A stretch of DNA of 64,000 bases from contig NZ_FNRL01000008.1 of NCBI RefSeq assembly GCF_900107795.1, positions 186,001 to 250,000 of the forward strand, given 5' to 3'. The translations under genes and the position numbers were made by a program. Of the stretch, positions 1 to 8,456 are shown piece by piece. The DNA is from Chitinophaga terrae (ex Kim and Jung 2007). Lineage in GTDB: Bacteria; Bacteroidota; Bacteroidia; Chitinophagales; Chitinophagaceae. Position 1 is the first letter of the stretch. Each line of letters starts with the position of its first letter. A model generated the notes under the pieces. It saw nothing but the letters and a program-made list of their open reading frames with translations, was not told the DNA's origin and ran no database searches.

Positions 1-2523
1 ACAACCAGCGCCTCCGGCGCCAGCCCGATGGTATTGGTAGACGGGATCGAATATTCTATGGATGAACTGAACCCGAACGATATCGAAAGTGTAACCGTAC
101 TGAAAGACGCTGCCGCAGCCATCTATGGTTCAAAAGGTGCGAATGGCGTAATTATGGTGACCACTAAAAAAGGTAAAGGACAAGCCCGCGTCGACTATGG
201 TTTCAACTACGGCCGTCAGCGCGCTACCTATCTTCCTGATATCATCGATGATCCTATCGCCTACATGAACCTGAAGAACCAGGCCCTGCTCAACGAAGGT
301 AAAGCGGTTGAGTATTCGGCAGCGGATATCGAAGAATACAAGAATGGGATGTCTAAAGATCCTTTCACTTACCCTGCCAATAACTGGTACAAAATTGCGT
401 TGAAGGATGGCGTATTGAAGAAGCATGACCTGAGCGTTTCCGGAAGCGGCGAAAAATACCAGTACCGTTTATCCCTGGGCTATCTCGACAGGGATGGTAT
501 CCTGTTCGGACCCGGCAACCATGAAAAAAAATATTCCCTGGGTGTTAATGTTTCTGCAGATATCACCAAACGTTTAAAAGTTGGCGCTACCCTGGACGGT
601 TATTATCGCAATTATACGCAACCGTTTTATACTGATACCTGGACATACCTGGCCCGGGCCCTGCCTATCCTGAGCGATACATTACAGGATGGCCGCTACG
701 GTAACTCATGGCTCCGGACCGCAGGACGCAACAACTGGGAAAACCCCCGCATGCTGGCTTTCAACGGCCTGCAAACGAAAGTTGTACAACGTTTTTTAAG
801 TACCGTTTTCCTGGAATATAAACTGCCGTTCGATCTTAAATATTCTGCAAAGTTTGGTGTGGATAAATATGATGGTTTGCTGAGTGGTTTTACTCCGCGT
901 ATGCAAACATTCAATCCCAAAACCGGCGCTCCTATTAACTGGAATAGCCCGGCAACGGCGCCAAGGGCTGCTAAAACAGATTACAACGATCTGAATATTA
1001 CATTCTTCAATACATTGGATTGGGCCCGCTCTTTCGGTAAACATAACCTCTCGGCTATGATAGGCGCATCCTACTATAATGCATCTCCGGAATCATGGGC
1101 TACCAGTTTCTATGGCTACCTCGATGGATCATTAGACGCCTTTGACGCAGGTAATACCTGGAATTCGACTTCCGGTAATCTGACCCGCGATGTGCTGGAA
1201 TCTTACTTTGGCCGTGTCAATTACGATTACGATGGCCGTTATCTCTTCCAGGCTACTTTACGTTCTGATGGTTCCAGCCGTCTGAGCCCAGCTACCCGCT
1301 GGATGAGTTTCCCGTCGGCAGAACTGGGATGGCGTATAGATAAGGAATCTTTCTTCCGCAGCAACTTTATTTCGTTACTGAAATTACGCGGTTCTTATGG
1401 CTCTATGGGTAACCAGAGCGTTCCGTTGTACAGCTATATGAGAACAGTAAGATTGGGAGAAGATTATAGCTTTGGCGGTACGCAGGTTCCGGGCGCTGCT
1501 ATGCTGGCGGATGCAGATCCGAGATTGCGTTGGGAAAGAACTACTTCAGCCAATATCGGCGCTGATATCAATTTGCTGAAAAGCCGTGTGGCTTTGAGCC
1601 TCGACGTTTACAACCGGAAAACCACAGGTATGCTTCGTCCGAAAGCCCTGCCTTCGCAGGTAGGTGGTTTAAGCGGTACGCAGAAGAACGTAGGTAGTAT
1701 GCTGAACAGGGGTGTTGAGTTCACCGCCCAGTATTCAGACCAGTTTGGCGATGTTGGATTGAATGTTTATGGAAACGTTTCTTATAACTACAATGAGATC
1801 ACATCCCTTGACGGTGAAATAGTGTACAATTCAGATGGTACTATATTGAAAGAAGGTTCTCCTATCAACTCGTTCTATATTCTGCAGGCAGAAGGATTGT
1901 TCCAGACAGCAGATGAAGTGAAGAACTGGGCTTACCAGGGACCAAAGACCAAGCCGGGATATATCAAATATAAAGATCAGAATGGAGATGGAATTATTAA
2001 CGGCGATGACCGTGTATTGGTCAACATCTCATCCCAGACGCCGAAATGGAACTATGCTTTCGGGTTTACCGTTAACTACAAAGGTCTTTCCCTGAACACT
2101 GCATTCCAGGGTGTTGGCGGTATTAAAGCATTACCTGTTGCTAACCTGATCTTCCCGTTCAACAACGGCGCCAACGCTACCAAGAACTGGTTAACGGATG
2201 CCTGGACTCCTGAAAATCCGGATGCTAAATTGCCAATCGTTACAACCAGCACAGGAAACGTAGATAACTTCCAGCGTTCTACCTTCTGGTTAAGGGATGT
2301 TTCTTACCTGCGTATGCGTAATATCCAACTGGCCTATGCACTGCCGCAAAGATGGCTGGATAAGGCAAAGATCAAGAAAGTAAGTGTGTTCATCAACGGT
2401 GAAAACCTGCTGACCTTCTCTCCGTTCAAGGAATTTGATCCTGAATCCATAATGGATCAAACCGATCTGTATACTTATCCGATGCTGAAAACTTTCAATG
2501 GCGGTATTAACGTAACCTTCTAA
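1..2523 (+). CDS. SusC/RagA-family TonB-linked outer membrane protein, 5' partial
   Basis: This is the 3' part of a SusC-type TonB-dependent transporter that imports glycans, peptides or similar nutrients across the outer membrane with its SusD partner. The frame is open from base 1, so the ATG at 28 is internal and the signal peptide, carboxypeptidase-like domain and first part of the plug lie outside the window. The visible plug end carries VLVDGIEY and the SusC hallmark VLKDAAAAIYGSKGANGVI, followed by a barrel of about 780 residues ending in aromatic GGINVTF. A SusD gene follows after 5 bases, so the two are co-transcribed. The substrate cannot be told: no enzyme gene is attached within the window. 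Confidence 0.95.
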   Translation, partial: TTSASGASPMVLVDGIEYSMDELNPNDIESVTVLKDAAAAIYGSKGANGVIMVTTKKGKGQARVDYGFNYGRQRATYLPDIIDDPIAYMNLKNQALLNEGKAVEYSAADIEEYKNGMSKDPFTYPANNWYKIALKDGVLKKHDLSVSGSGEKYQYRLSLGYLDRDGILFGPGNHEKKYSLGVNVSADITKRLKVGATLDGYYRNYTQPFYTDTWTYLARALPILSDTLQDGRYGNSWLRTAGRNNWENPRMLAFNGLQTKVVQRFLSTVFLEYKLPFDLKYSAKFGVDKYDGLLSGFTPRMQTFNPKTGAPINWNSPATAPRAAKTDYNDLNITFFNTLDWARSFGKHNLSAMIGASYYNASPESWATSFYGYLDGSLDAFDAGNTWNSTSGNLTRDVLESYFGRVNYDYDGRYLFQATLRSDGSSRLSPATRWMSFPSAELGWRIDKESFFRSNFISLLKLRGSYGSMGNQSVPLYSYMRTVRLGEDYSFGGTQVPGAAMLADADPRLRWERTTSANIGADINLLKSRVALSLDVYNRKTTGMLRPKALPSQVGGLSGTQKNVGSMLNRGVEFTAQYSDQFGDVGLNVYGNVSYNYNEITSLDGEIVYNSDGTILKEGSPINSFYILQAEGLFQTADEVKNWAYQGPKTKPGYIKYKDQNGDGIINGDDRVLVNISSQTPKWNYAFGFTVNYKGLSLNTAFQGVGGIKALPVANLIFPFNNGANATKNWLTDAWTPENPDAKLPIVTTSTGNVDNFQRSTFWLRDVSYLRMRNIQLAYALPQRWLDKAKIKKVSVFINGENLLTFSPFKEFDPESIMDQTDLYTYPMLKTFNGGINVTF

Positions 2524-2528
2524 TTGCA

Positions 2529-4124
2529 ATGATCATGAAAAATATAAAAAAGATATACGTATTACTGGCCTGTGCCGGCTACCTCGCAACAGGATGTAAT
2601 AAAAGCCTGTTAGATACCGTGCCTCACGACCGTTATACTGAAGAAACTTTCTGGCGTACGCCGGAAGCGGCAAATGCAGGCCTGGTAGGTTGTTACAGCG
2701 TACTTCGCAACAATGGCATCTATGGAGGAAAAGGCTCCAACAACGCCACTGCCTTATGGGACGAAACTTTATCCCCTAACGCCTACAACCAAACCGATGG
2801 TTTAAGTTTCAATACCGTAGCAAGCGGTGCGCATAACGCCAGCACCGCCGGAATTATCACTACCCGTTATAAAGATGCTTATATGGGTATTGGCCGCTGT
2901 AATACATTTTTAGAGAAGGTAGATGGAGTGCCGGGAATGGATGCCAGCCTGGTAAGAAGGATGAAAGGAGAAGCCATGTTCCTGAGGGGATTGTATTATT
3001 TCACGCTCGCTACTTACTATGGTGGCGTGCCAGTGATCTTAGCCTCTCCTAACTCGGCTACCCAGGCCGATCTGCCAAGGAACAGCAGGGAAGAGGTGAT
3101 TAAACAGGTATTGACAGACCTGGACAGTGCTGCTAACATATTGCCTGTGAAATTTACAGGTGCAGATGTTGGACGTGCAACCAAAGGCGCTGCTATGGCC
3201 CTGAAAGCCAGGGTATTGTTGTACGAGGCCAGCGATCTGTTCAATACGGCCAAAGATCCGGCCAAATGGGCTGCCGCCGCTGCTGCTGCCAAAGCAGTGA
3301 TGGACCTTGGCGGTACCGGTTATGGTTTGTTTGGCGACTACAGGGGCCTCTTCCTGCAACAAAATGAGAATAACAAGGAAGTGATCTTCGATGTGCAATA
3401 CAAGTTTCCAAACCAGGGTAGTTCTTTCGACCTGATCTGCACCCAGTATAACACCAACGCGCCGTTGCTGGACCTGGCAAAGACCTATTACATGAAAGAA
3501 ACAGGTTTGCCTATCTCCAACCCGGCTTCCGGTTATGATCCGGCTAAACCTTATGAAGGCCGTGATCCACGACTGAATGCAACTTTCACTTACCCCGGCG
3601 ATATGTACCGCGGAGCGGTGATAGATGCAAAACGCTTTGCGATCACCGGTTATGGTATGAAGAAGTTCAGTTTGTATGATAAGGAAGCGCCGCCAAAAGA
3701 TAAATCAGATTTGAAAGACGGGCAATCGGAGATCAACTTCATCGTACTCCGGTATGCTGATATATTACTGATGTATGCAGAAGCGCAGAATGAAGCCGCA
3801 GGCCCTGACGCTACCGTGTATGCAGCGCTTGATATGATCCGCGACCGTGTTGGCATGCCTCATATCCCTACCGGGCTTAGCAAGGAAGCAATGCGCGAAG
3901 AGATCCGCCACGAACGCCGCGTAGAGCTGGCAGGCGAAGGACTGTACTACAATGATATACGCAGGTGGAAGATTGCAGAAACAGTGATGAATGCAGATAT
4001 CCAGAAATATGACGGTTCATTTATAGAAAAGAGAGTGTTCAAAGCAAATCGCGATTACCTGTGGCCAATTCCGCAAACGGAAAAGGACCTGAATCCGAAT
4101 CTGCAACAGAACCCTAATTACTAG
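2529..4124 (+). CDS. SusD/RagB-family nutrient-binding outer membrane lipoprotein
   Basis: Surface lipoprotein that binds substrate and lids the SusC channel encoded just upstream (5-base gap). The N-terminus has a lipoprotein signal with lipobox LATGC and the lipidated Cys at residue 23. The length (531 aa) and pattern fit SusD: an early TEETFW segment, TPR-like helices in the first half, and the C-terminal RHERRVELAGEGLYYNDIRRW block ending in NPNLQQNPNY. A second in-frame ATG two codons in (2535, MKNIKK) is an equally good start. An intrinsic terminator follows at once, so the operon ends here. Confidence 0.95.
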   Translation: MIMKNIKKIYVLLACAGYLATGCNKSLLDTVPHDRYTEETFWRTPEAANAGLVGCYSVLRNNGIYGGKGSNNATALWDETLSPNAYNQTDGLSFNTVASGAHNASTAGIITTRYKDAYMGIGRCNTFLEKVDGVPGMDASLVRRMKGEAMFLRGLYYFTLATYYGGVPVILASPNSATQADLPRNSREEVIKQVLTDLDSAANILPVKFTGADVGRATKGAAMALKARVLLYEASDLFNTAKDPAKWAAAAAAAKAVMDLGGTGYGLFGDYRGLFLQQNENNKEVIFDVQYKFPNQGSSFDLICTQYNTNAPLLDLAKTYYMKETGLPISNPASGYDPAKPYEGRDPRLNATFTYPGDMYRGAVIDAKRFAITGYGMKKFSLYDKEAPPKDKSDLKDGQSEINFIVLRYADILLMYAEAQNEAAGPDATVYAALDMIRDRVGMPHIPTGLSKEAMREEIRHERRVELAGEGLYYNDIRRWKIAETVMNADIQKYDGSFIEKRVFKANRDYLWPIPQTEKDLNPNLQQNPNY

Positions 4125-4147
4125 TTGTGGTTAATAAAGAGTGCGAA

Positions 4148-4181
4148 GGCCAGGGAGTGTTTACTTCCTGGCCATTTTTTT
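4148..4181 (+). terminator. Intrinsic terminator of the SusC/SusD operon
   Basis: GGCCAGG (4148-4154) pairs with CCTGGCC (4167-4173), and a run of seven T follows from 4175. It lies 23 bases after the SusD stop. Confidence 0.85.
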
Positions 4182-4188
4182 ATCCCAT

Positions 4189-4220
4189 AAAAAAAGGACC
4201 CGGCAACCTGCCAGGTCCTT
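4189..4220 (-). terminator. Intrinsic terminator of the phospholipase C gene
   Basis: AAGGACC (4194-4200) pairs with GGTCCTT (4214-4220), extended by inner GGCA/TGCC pairing. On the minus strand the stem is followed by a T run (A run at 4189-4194). It faces the SusD terminator, so this convergent junction has one terminator per direction. Confidence 0.8.
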
Positions 4221-4245
4221 TTCCTATCTATAACCAACTTTATTC

Positions 4246-6741
4246 TCAGGCTATTACTCCACCCATGAAAGGATCTGTGATACCCGGTTTGCCGGTTTCC
4301 ACTTTCCCCGCATAGCGTCTCAGGTAGGTTGTTGAATCTTTGATGCCAACACTGAAGTCGTACCATCCGCTGCTTTTACTTAACGGCAATACTACCGCTA
4401 CTTTGCTATTGGGAGACAGCGACCTGTTGATCTGCGTGTTGCCGTAAGCGTTATCGCTGATCTGAACGGTGAGTCCCTGGCTGCTTTTGTTAGATAAAAC
4501 AACTACAATGTTGCCGGTAGCTTTGTTGCCGCTGATCTCGGGAGCTGCGCTTACTTCCAGTGCAGGATCATTGGCATGGCCGGCAAATGCCCTGAAGAAA
4601 CCGTTTGGCCCATGCAGGTGCAGGTCATATTTGTTATCCGCGAAACTATCGATCTGCCAGTCGTAAGTGAGCGTATCGCCTGGTTTTACGGCAAAAGACC
4701 AATGCCTGCATGTTTCTCCATCGAAAGACCGGGGCGAGTAAACGGTGAATGGAGAACCGGCAGATGATTTGCCAAACAGTTTGTTGCCTGCTTTCATTTG
4801 CACCTGGGCTGTATTGCCGTTTACTTTCAGATCGGCATAGAGTTCATAAGGAAGGGGGCACGCAGTACGTGTTCCTTTCTCCTGTAATCCAAGCCCTTTG
4901 TCGTGAATGGCTTTGATATCGTTGTCTGATAAAGCTTTGTAGCCGCCGGGCAGCGCTTTGAACTTTGCATTGTAGATGGTTTCTACTGTTTTATGCTGGT
5001 CCAGGAACGGGAGTTTATCTTCTGCTGTGGTATATGGACTGAAAGCAGAAGTCAGGTCCCCGCAGATAGTTCTTCGCCACTCGCTGATGTTATCGATATG
5101 AATGTTCTTCTTAAACTTGCGGTTCAGGAATGTTTCCAGGAACTGAAGGGTAGAAGTATGATCAAAAACTTCGGAACATACTTTTCCGCCTCGGCTCCAT
5201 GGCGAGGCTATCACCATCGGTATCCTGTATCCCAGTCCTACAGGCGCTTCCCTGGCTTGCTTGGGAGGTACGCCCTGCCTTAGTTCCGCATCCAGTCTGA
5301 CCTGTTCAATTTCCGTATCTATACCTTGCGACACTTTCCCTGTTTCCGGTTTTTTGCTGTCGCAGATGGAGAACGGAACAACGTGGTCATAGTATCCGTC
5401 GTTTTCATCGTAGGTCAGAATGAAGATGGTTTTCTTCCATACTTCTTCATTCTTCGTAAGGATATCGATGATCTCTGAAACATACCAGGCGCCATACCAG
5501 GGAGCGCTGGGGTGATCCGAGAAGTTCTGGGGGCCGGCAAACCAGGAAACGGTAGGCAGTTTTCCTTCATTAACATCTTTACGGAACTGGTAGAAGAGAT
5601 CGCCCGCCGGAACTGTCAATTCCCTTTCTTCGTTGCCATCTTTATATTTCAGGTTGGTGATGGTCCTGAAATTTGGATCTCCGCTGTTGATCACAAAAGC
5701 GCGGTGATAAAGTTCTTTTTGCTCAAGCGTCAGTTTGTCAAAACATTCCTTGTTCCATTTTTTTAGTTCTGCAGTGGCATGGTCCAGTACTTCCTGTTTT
5801 TTCGCGATATCCGCTTTGATCTTCTGCGCGGCTTCCTCTGAAGAAGGGCTTGCTTCCTGCAGTTTATTGATCTCGCCCGGTAAAGTCTCCACCTGGTTAA
5901 GCAGGCTTTTTACGTTACGATCAGAGAATTTCACATTGTATGCGGCAAAGAATTCCAGCAGGTTGCAACCGAAATTCGCCAGCCATGATCTTTCTTCTCC
6001 TTTAAATCCACCTCCGCAACTGAGATCGTTCTGGTAGAATTTCCAGCTGATATTATTTTTTTGTAACAGTTCAGGGAAGGTGGTCCAGCTAAGTTTTCCG
6101 TAGCTGTAATCATCATTCCTGATATGCGCTTTCATATCGCCTTTTTCTTCGTGCATGATCTTACCCGTCCAGAAAAAGGAGCGGTTGGGAGTGGTGCTGG
6201 TCATGGCGGCGCTGAAGTTCTGGTCGCATACCGTGAACGCATCCGCCAGGGCGTAGTTGAAAGGAATGTCTTCCCGGGTGTAGTAGCCCAGCGTCAGCGG
6301 CATATGGGAATATTCCTTATGCCCTGAACGCTTCGCGATCAGCCACTGGTCATATTTTCCTCTGTTCCATGCATCTACCTGGCTGGGACGGGAGTGAGGC
6401 AGGTCGCCCATCCAGGCAATACGGGAGTCTTTAATATCGAGCCGGAAAGGCGAATATGTTTTTCCTTCCTGGTCGGTCTGGCACCATACCGGGTTGCCGT
6501 TGGGAAGGCGAACAGCCCTGGGGTCGTTGAACCCCCGAACGCCTTGCAGGGAGCCAAAGCAGTGATCAAACGACCTGTTCTCCTGCATGAGAATAACAAT
6601 GTGTTCTGCATCCAGGAAGGTACTGCCTGGCGCTGGGTTGATAGCGAGTGCTTTTTGAATAGACGGAGGCAAAATACTTGATATGCTCACTGCTCCGGAT
6701 AGTAATGCTGATTTCTTAAGAAATTCTCTTCTTGTATCCAT
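4246..6741 (-). CDS. Phosphocholine-specific phospholipase C (phosphoesterase family), Tat-exported
   Basis: Hydrolyses phosphatidylcholine-type lipids to diacylglycerol and phosphocholine, by family similarity. The N-terminus is a twin-arginine signal (RREFLKK at 4-10, then a hydrophobic stretch to about residue 33), so the folded enzyme is exported. The phosphoesterase core has the metal/nucleophile motif MQENRSFDHCFG (E54, N55, S57, D59, H60) and the YDENDGYYDH block. The last 200 residues match the pair of C-terminal beta domains (DUF756) typical of bacterial phospholipases C. The 831-aa length fits the family. The frame is open to 6894, but ATG 6741 is chosen because the Tat signal starts there. 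It lies 171 bases downstream of a SusD, separated by a large inverted repeat. An acid phosphatase activity of the same superfamily cannot be excluded. Confidence 0.9.
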   Translation of the reverse strand: MDTRREFLKKSALLSGAVSISSILPPSIQKALAINPAPGSTFLDAEHIVILMQENRSFDHCFGSLQGVRGFNDPRAVRLPNGNPVWCQTDQEGKTYSPFRLDIKDSRIAWMGDLPHSRPSQVDAWNRGKYDQWLIAKRSGHKEYSHMPLTLGYYTREDIPFNYALADAFTVCDQNFSAAMTSTTPNRSFFWTGKIMHEEKGDMKAHIRNDDYSYGKLSWTTFPELLQKNNISWKFYQNDLSCGGGFKGEERSWLANFGCNLLEFFAAYNVKFSDRNVKSLLNQVETLPGEINKLQEASPSSEEAAQKIKADIAKKQEVLDHATAELKKWNKECFDKLTLEQKELYHRAFVINSGDPNFRTITNLKYKDGNEERELTVPAGDLFYQFRKDVNEGKLPTVSWFAGPQNFSDHPSAPWYGAWYVSEIIDILTKNEEVWKKTIFILTYDENDGYYDHVVPFSICDSKKPETGKVSQGIDTEIEQVRLDAELRQGVPPKQAREAPVGLGYRIPMVIASPWSRGGKVCSEVFDHTSTLQFLETFLNRKFKKNIHIDNISEWRRTICGDLTSAFSPYTTAEDKLPFLDQHKTVETIYNAKFKALPGGYKALSDNDIKAIHDKGLGLQEKGTRTACPLPYELYADLKVNGNTAQVQMKAGNKLFGKSSAGSPFTVYSPRSFDGETCRHWSFAVKPGDTLTYDWQIDSFADNKYDLHLHGPNGFFRAFAGHANDPALEVSAAPEISGNKATGNIVVVLSNKSSQGLTVQISDNAYGNTQINRSLSPNSKVAVVLPLSKSSGWYDFSVGIKDSTTYLRRYAGKVETGKPGITDPFMGGVIA

Positions 6742-6839
6742 GGTGTAAATAAAATAAGCTGCAATAAGTGTGGTGGCTTTAAGATAGTAAAGTAAAAAGG
6801 GAAGCCTGTTCTTTTTGTGATGGACGGCAGGGGATAATT

Positions 6840-6847
6840 CAAACTTA
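6840..6847 (-). promoter_or_regulatory. Possible -7 promoter element for the phospholipase C gene
   Basis: The minus strand reads TAAGTTTG, an exact match to the Bacteroidota -7 box TAnnTTTG, about 100 bases before the phospholipase start. No TTG box is seen at 17-23 bases, so support is partial. Confidence 0.35.
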
Positions 6848-6868
6848 ATATTGAGGTAACAAACAGCA

Positions 6869-6904
6869 GCCATACGAATTACCCGGCGAGGCAATTCGTA
6901 TGGC
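6869..6904 (-). repeat. Perfect 12-bp inverted repeat between SusD and phospholipase C genes
   Basis: GCCATACGAATT (6869-6880) is the exact inverse of AATTCGTATGGC (6893-6904), with a 12-base loop. It begins 8 bases after the SusD stop on the minus strand. It has no good T run after it, so it may be a weak terminator, an RNA-stability hairpin, or a protein site. Confidence 0.75.
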
Positions 6905-6912
6905 GAAGATTA

Positions 6913-8433
6913 TCAGTAGCCCGGGTTTTGAGTAAGGGCGGAATTGGAGATCAGGTCTGCTTTCGGGATAGGGAGCAAGAGGTAGTCAGGAGACCATGGT
7001 TGTTTATAATCCAGTTTCCCTAACACTTCTGTTGCTTTATTATAACGTTTCAGGTCAATGAACCTGGCGCCCCATTCGCAGAACATTTCTGTTTGCCGTT
7101 CGTGTTGTATGGCTGCCAGCATGGCCGTTTTCGTATTGGCGGTAGTGTTAGGCAGCCCTGCCCGTTTGCGGATCATATTCAGATCCGCTGCTGCGCCGTT
7201 GATATCTCCCAGTTGCGCTTTGGCTTCGGCGCGTATCAGGTATAATTCCGCCAGCCGGATTACATTATAGTAAGGAGGCGCAGGGATGCTGGCTCCAGGA
7301 TCTGTAAATTTTTCGTGTTTTACGCTGAAATAATAAGGCTTGCTGTAATACGGGGCAGCCGGAGGCGTTGCCAGGCTGTCCAGCCACTTTAGTTTGCGCT
7401 GGTCGCCAGGCTCAAAAGATTCGATCAGCGATGGAGCGCAAACATAGGCGCCTAAAAAGTAAACGCTTACGACCTGGCCGTATAATTCGGGGTCGCTGAA
7501 TAATGGCTCCAGCGCTTCGGGAGGCAGGTATTGGGACCTGGCATTGGCGCAGATGGCTTCCGGCTCAAACAATACCTGTTGGGCTGGTTTTACCGTCATC
7601 TTCAACTGCCAGATAGCTTCAGAGCTATTTGGTTTAAAGGTATTATCGAGGGTTGCAAGACTGTATTGCCCGCTATTAATCACCTTATCGGCGCTGGCAA
7701 TAGCTTCTCCCCATTTTTCATTGAAGAGGTAAGCTCGTGAAAGCAGCGCAGTTGCAACCAGTTTATTGATCCTTAATTTTTCGCCTCCGGATGCTGAATA
7801 GTTATTGGGCAACAGGTCTGCAGCTGCAGACAGGTCGGAGATGATCTGTTCTTTCACTTCAGCAACAGAGCTGCGTTTAAGCCGCGATATCTTTGTTATA
7901 TCGCTTGTCAAAGGCATTGGCACATCTCCAAACATATTTACCAGGTAATAATAACAAAAGGCTCGTGCCGCCCTTGTTTCACCTGCAATGAGCGTTCGTA
8001 CGCTGTCGGTGAAATGCTCGCCTGTAGAGGCGGCGGCGCCTTCCATTACAGAATTGGCAAAGAATATGGTTTTATACATATCCGCCCAGAAAAGGTCGGA
8101 TATCCCGTTATCTACAGTGATACGGGTACTGTAATACTGGTAGTTGGGATCGCCGGTCATCAGCAATACAGGCTTCAGTTCATCAGATAATAAACCTGAG
8201 TAAACGGTCATCCCGCCATTGCTCCAGGTCATATCTGTATTCTGCATCAGCTTTGCATAAACAGACATCAGTGCAGAAGTGGCGCCGGCATCGGTTTTAA
8301 AGGTAGTTTCGTTACCGGTGGAGTTGATAGGCGCGTCTATCGCTATCATTTTCTTACAGCCGGCCAGCGCAATAAAGCTGCCTGCTACCAGCAGCGTTGC
8401 AACAGATCTTTTATATGAATGATAAAATGACAT
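6913..8433 (-). CDS. SusD/RagB-family outer membrane lipoprotein
   Basis: Substrate-capture partner of the SusC encoded 23 bases upstream. The signal peptide ends in lipobox LAGC with Cys26, followed by KK. Family marks are the helical repeat core, EIRLAELYLIRAEAKAQLG-type segment near residue 400, and the C-terminal block with RQTEMFCEWGARFIDLKRY and TQNPGY. The 506-aa length is normal. It sits between SusC and a phospholipase C gene, so the ligand may be a phospholipid head group, glycerophosphodiester or similar compound. That is inference from position only. Confidence 0.95.
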   Translation of the reverse strand: MSFYHSYKRSVATLLVAGSFIALAGCKKMIAIDAPINSTGNETTFKTDAGATSALMSVYAKLMQNTDMTWSNGGMTVYSGLLSDELKPVLLMTGDPNYQYYSTRITVDNGISDLFWADMYKTIFFANSVMEGAAASTGEHFTDSVRTLIAGETRAARAFCYYYLVNMFGDVPMPLTSDITKISRLKRSSVAEVKEQIISDLSAAADLLPNNYSASGGEKLRINKLVATALLSRAYLFNEKWGEAIASADKVINSGQYSLATLDNTFKPNSSEAIWQLKMTVKPAQQVLFEPEAICANARSQYLPPEALEPLFSDPELYGQVVSVYFLGAYVCAPSLIESFEPGDQRKLKWLDSLATPPAAPYYSKPYYFSVKHEKFTDPGASIPAPPYYNVIRLAELYLIRAEAKAQLGDINGAAADLNMIRKRAGLPNTTANTKTAMLAAIQHERQTEMFCEWGARFIDLKRYNKATEVLGKLDYKQPWSPDYLLLPIPKADLISNSALTQNPGY

Positions 8434-8456
8434 AAGCTAATTTTTCTGTATTAATG

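Noticed and set aside
3017..3398. Ala-rich antisense frames opposite SusD
   Set aside because: They mirror GCC/GCT codon runs of the real gene and start inside it.
6742..6894. 51-residue upstream extension of phospholipase C
   Set aside because: It would bury the twin-arginine signal inside the protein and cover the promoter-like box and hairpin arm.
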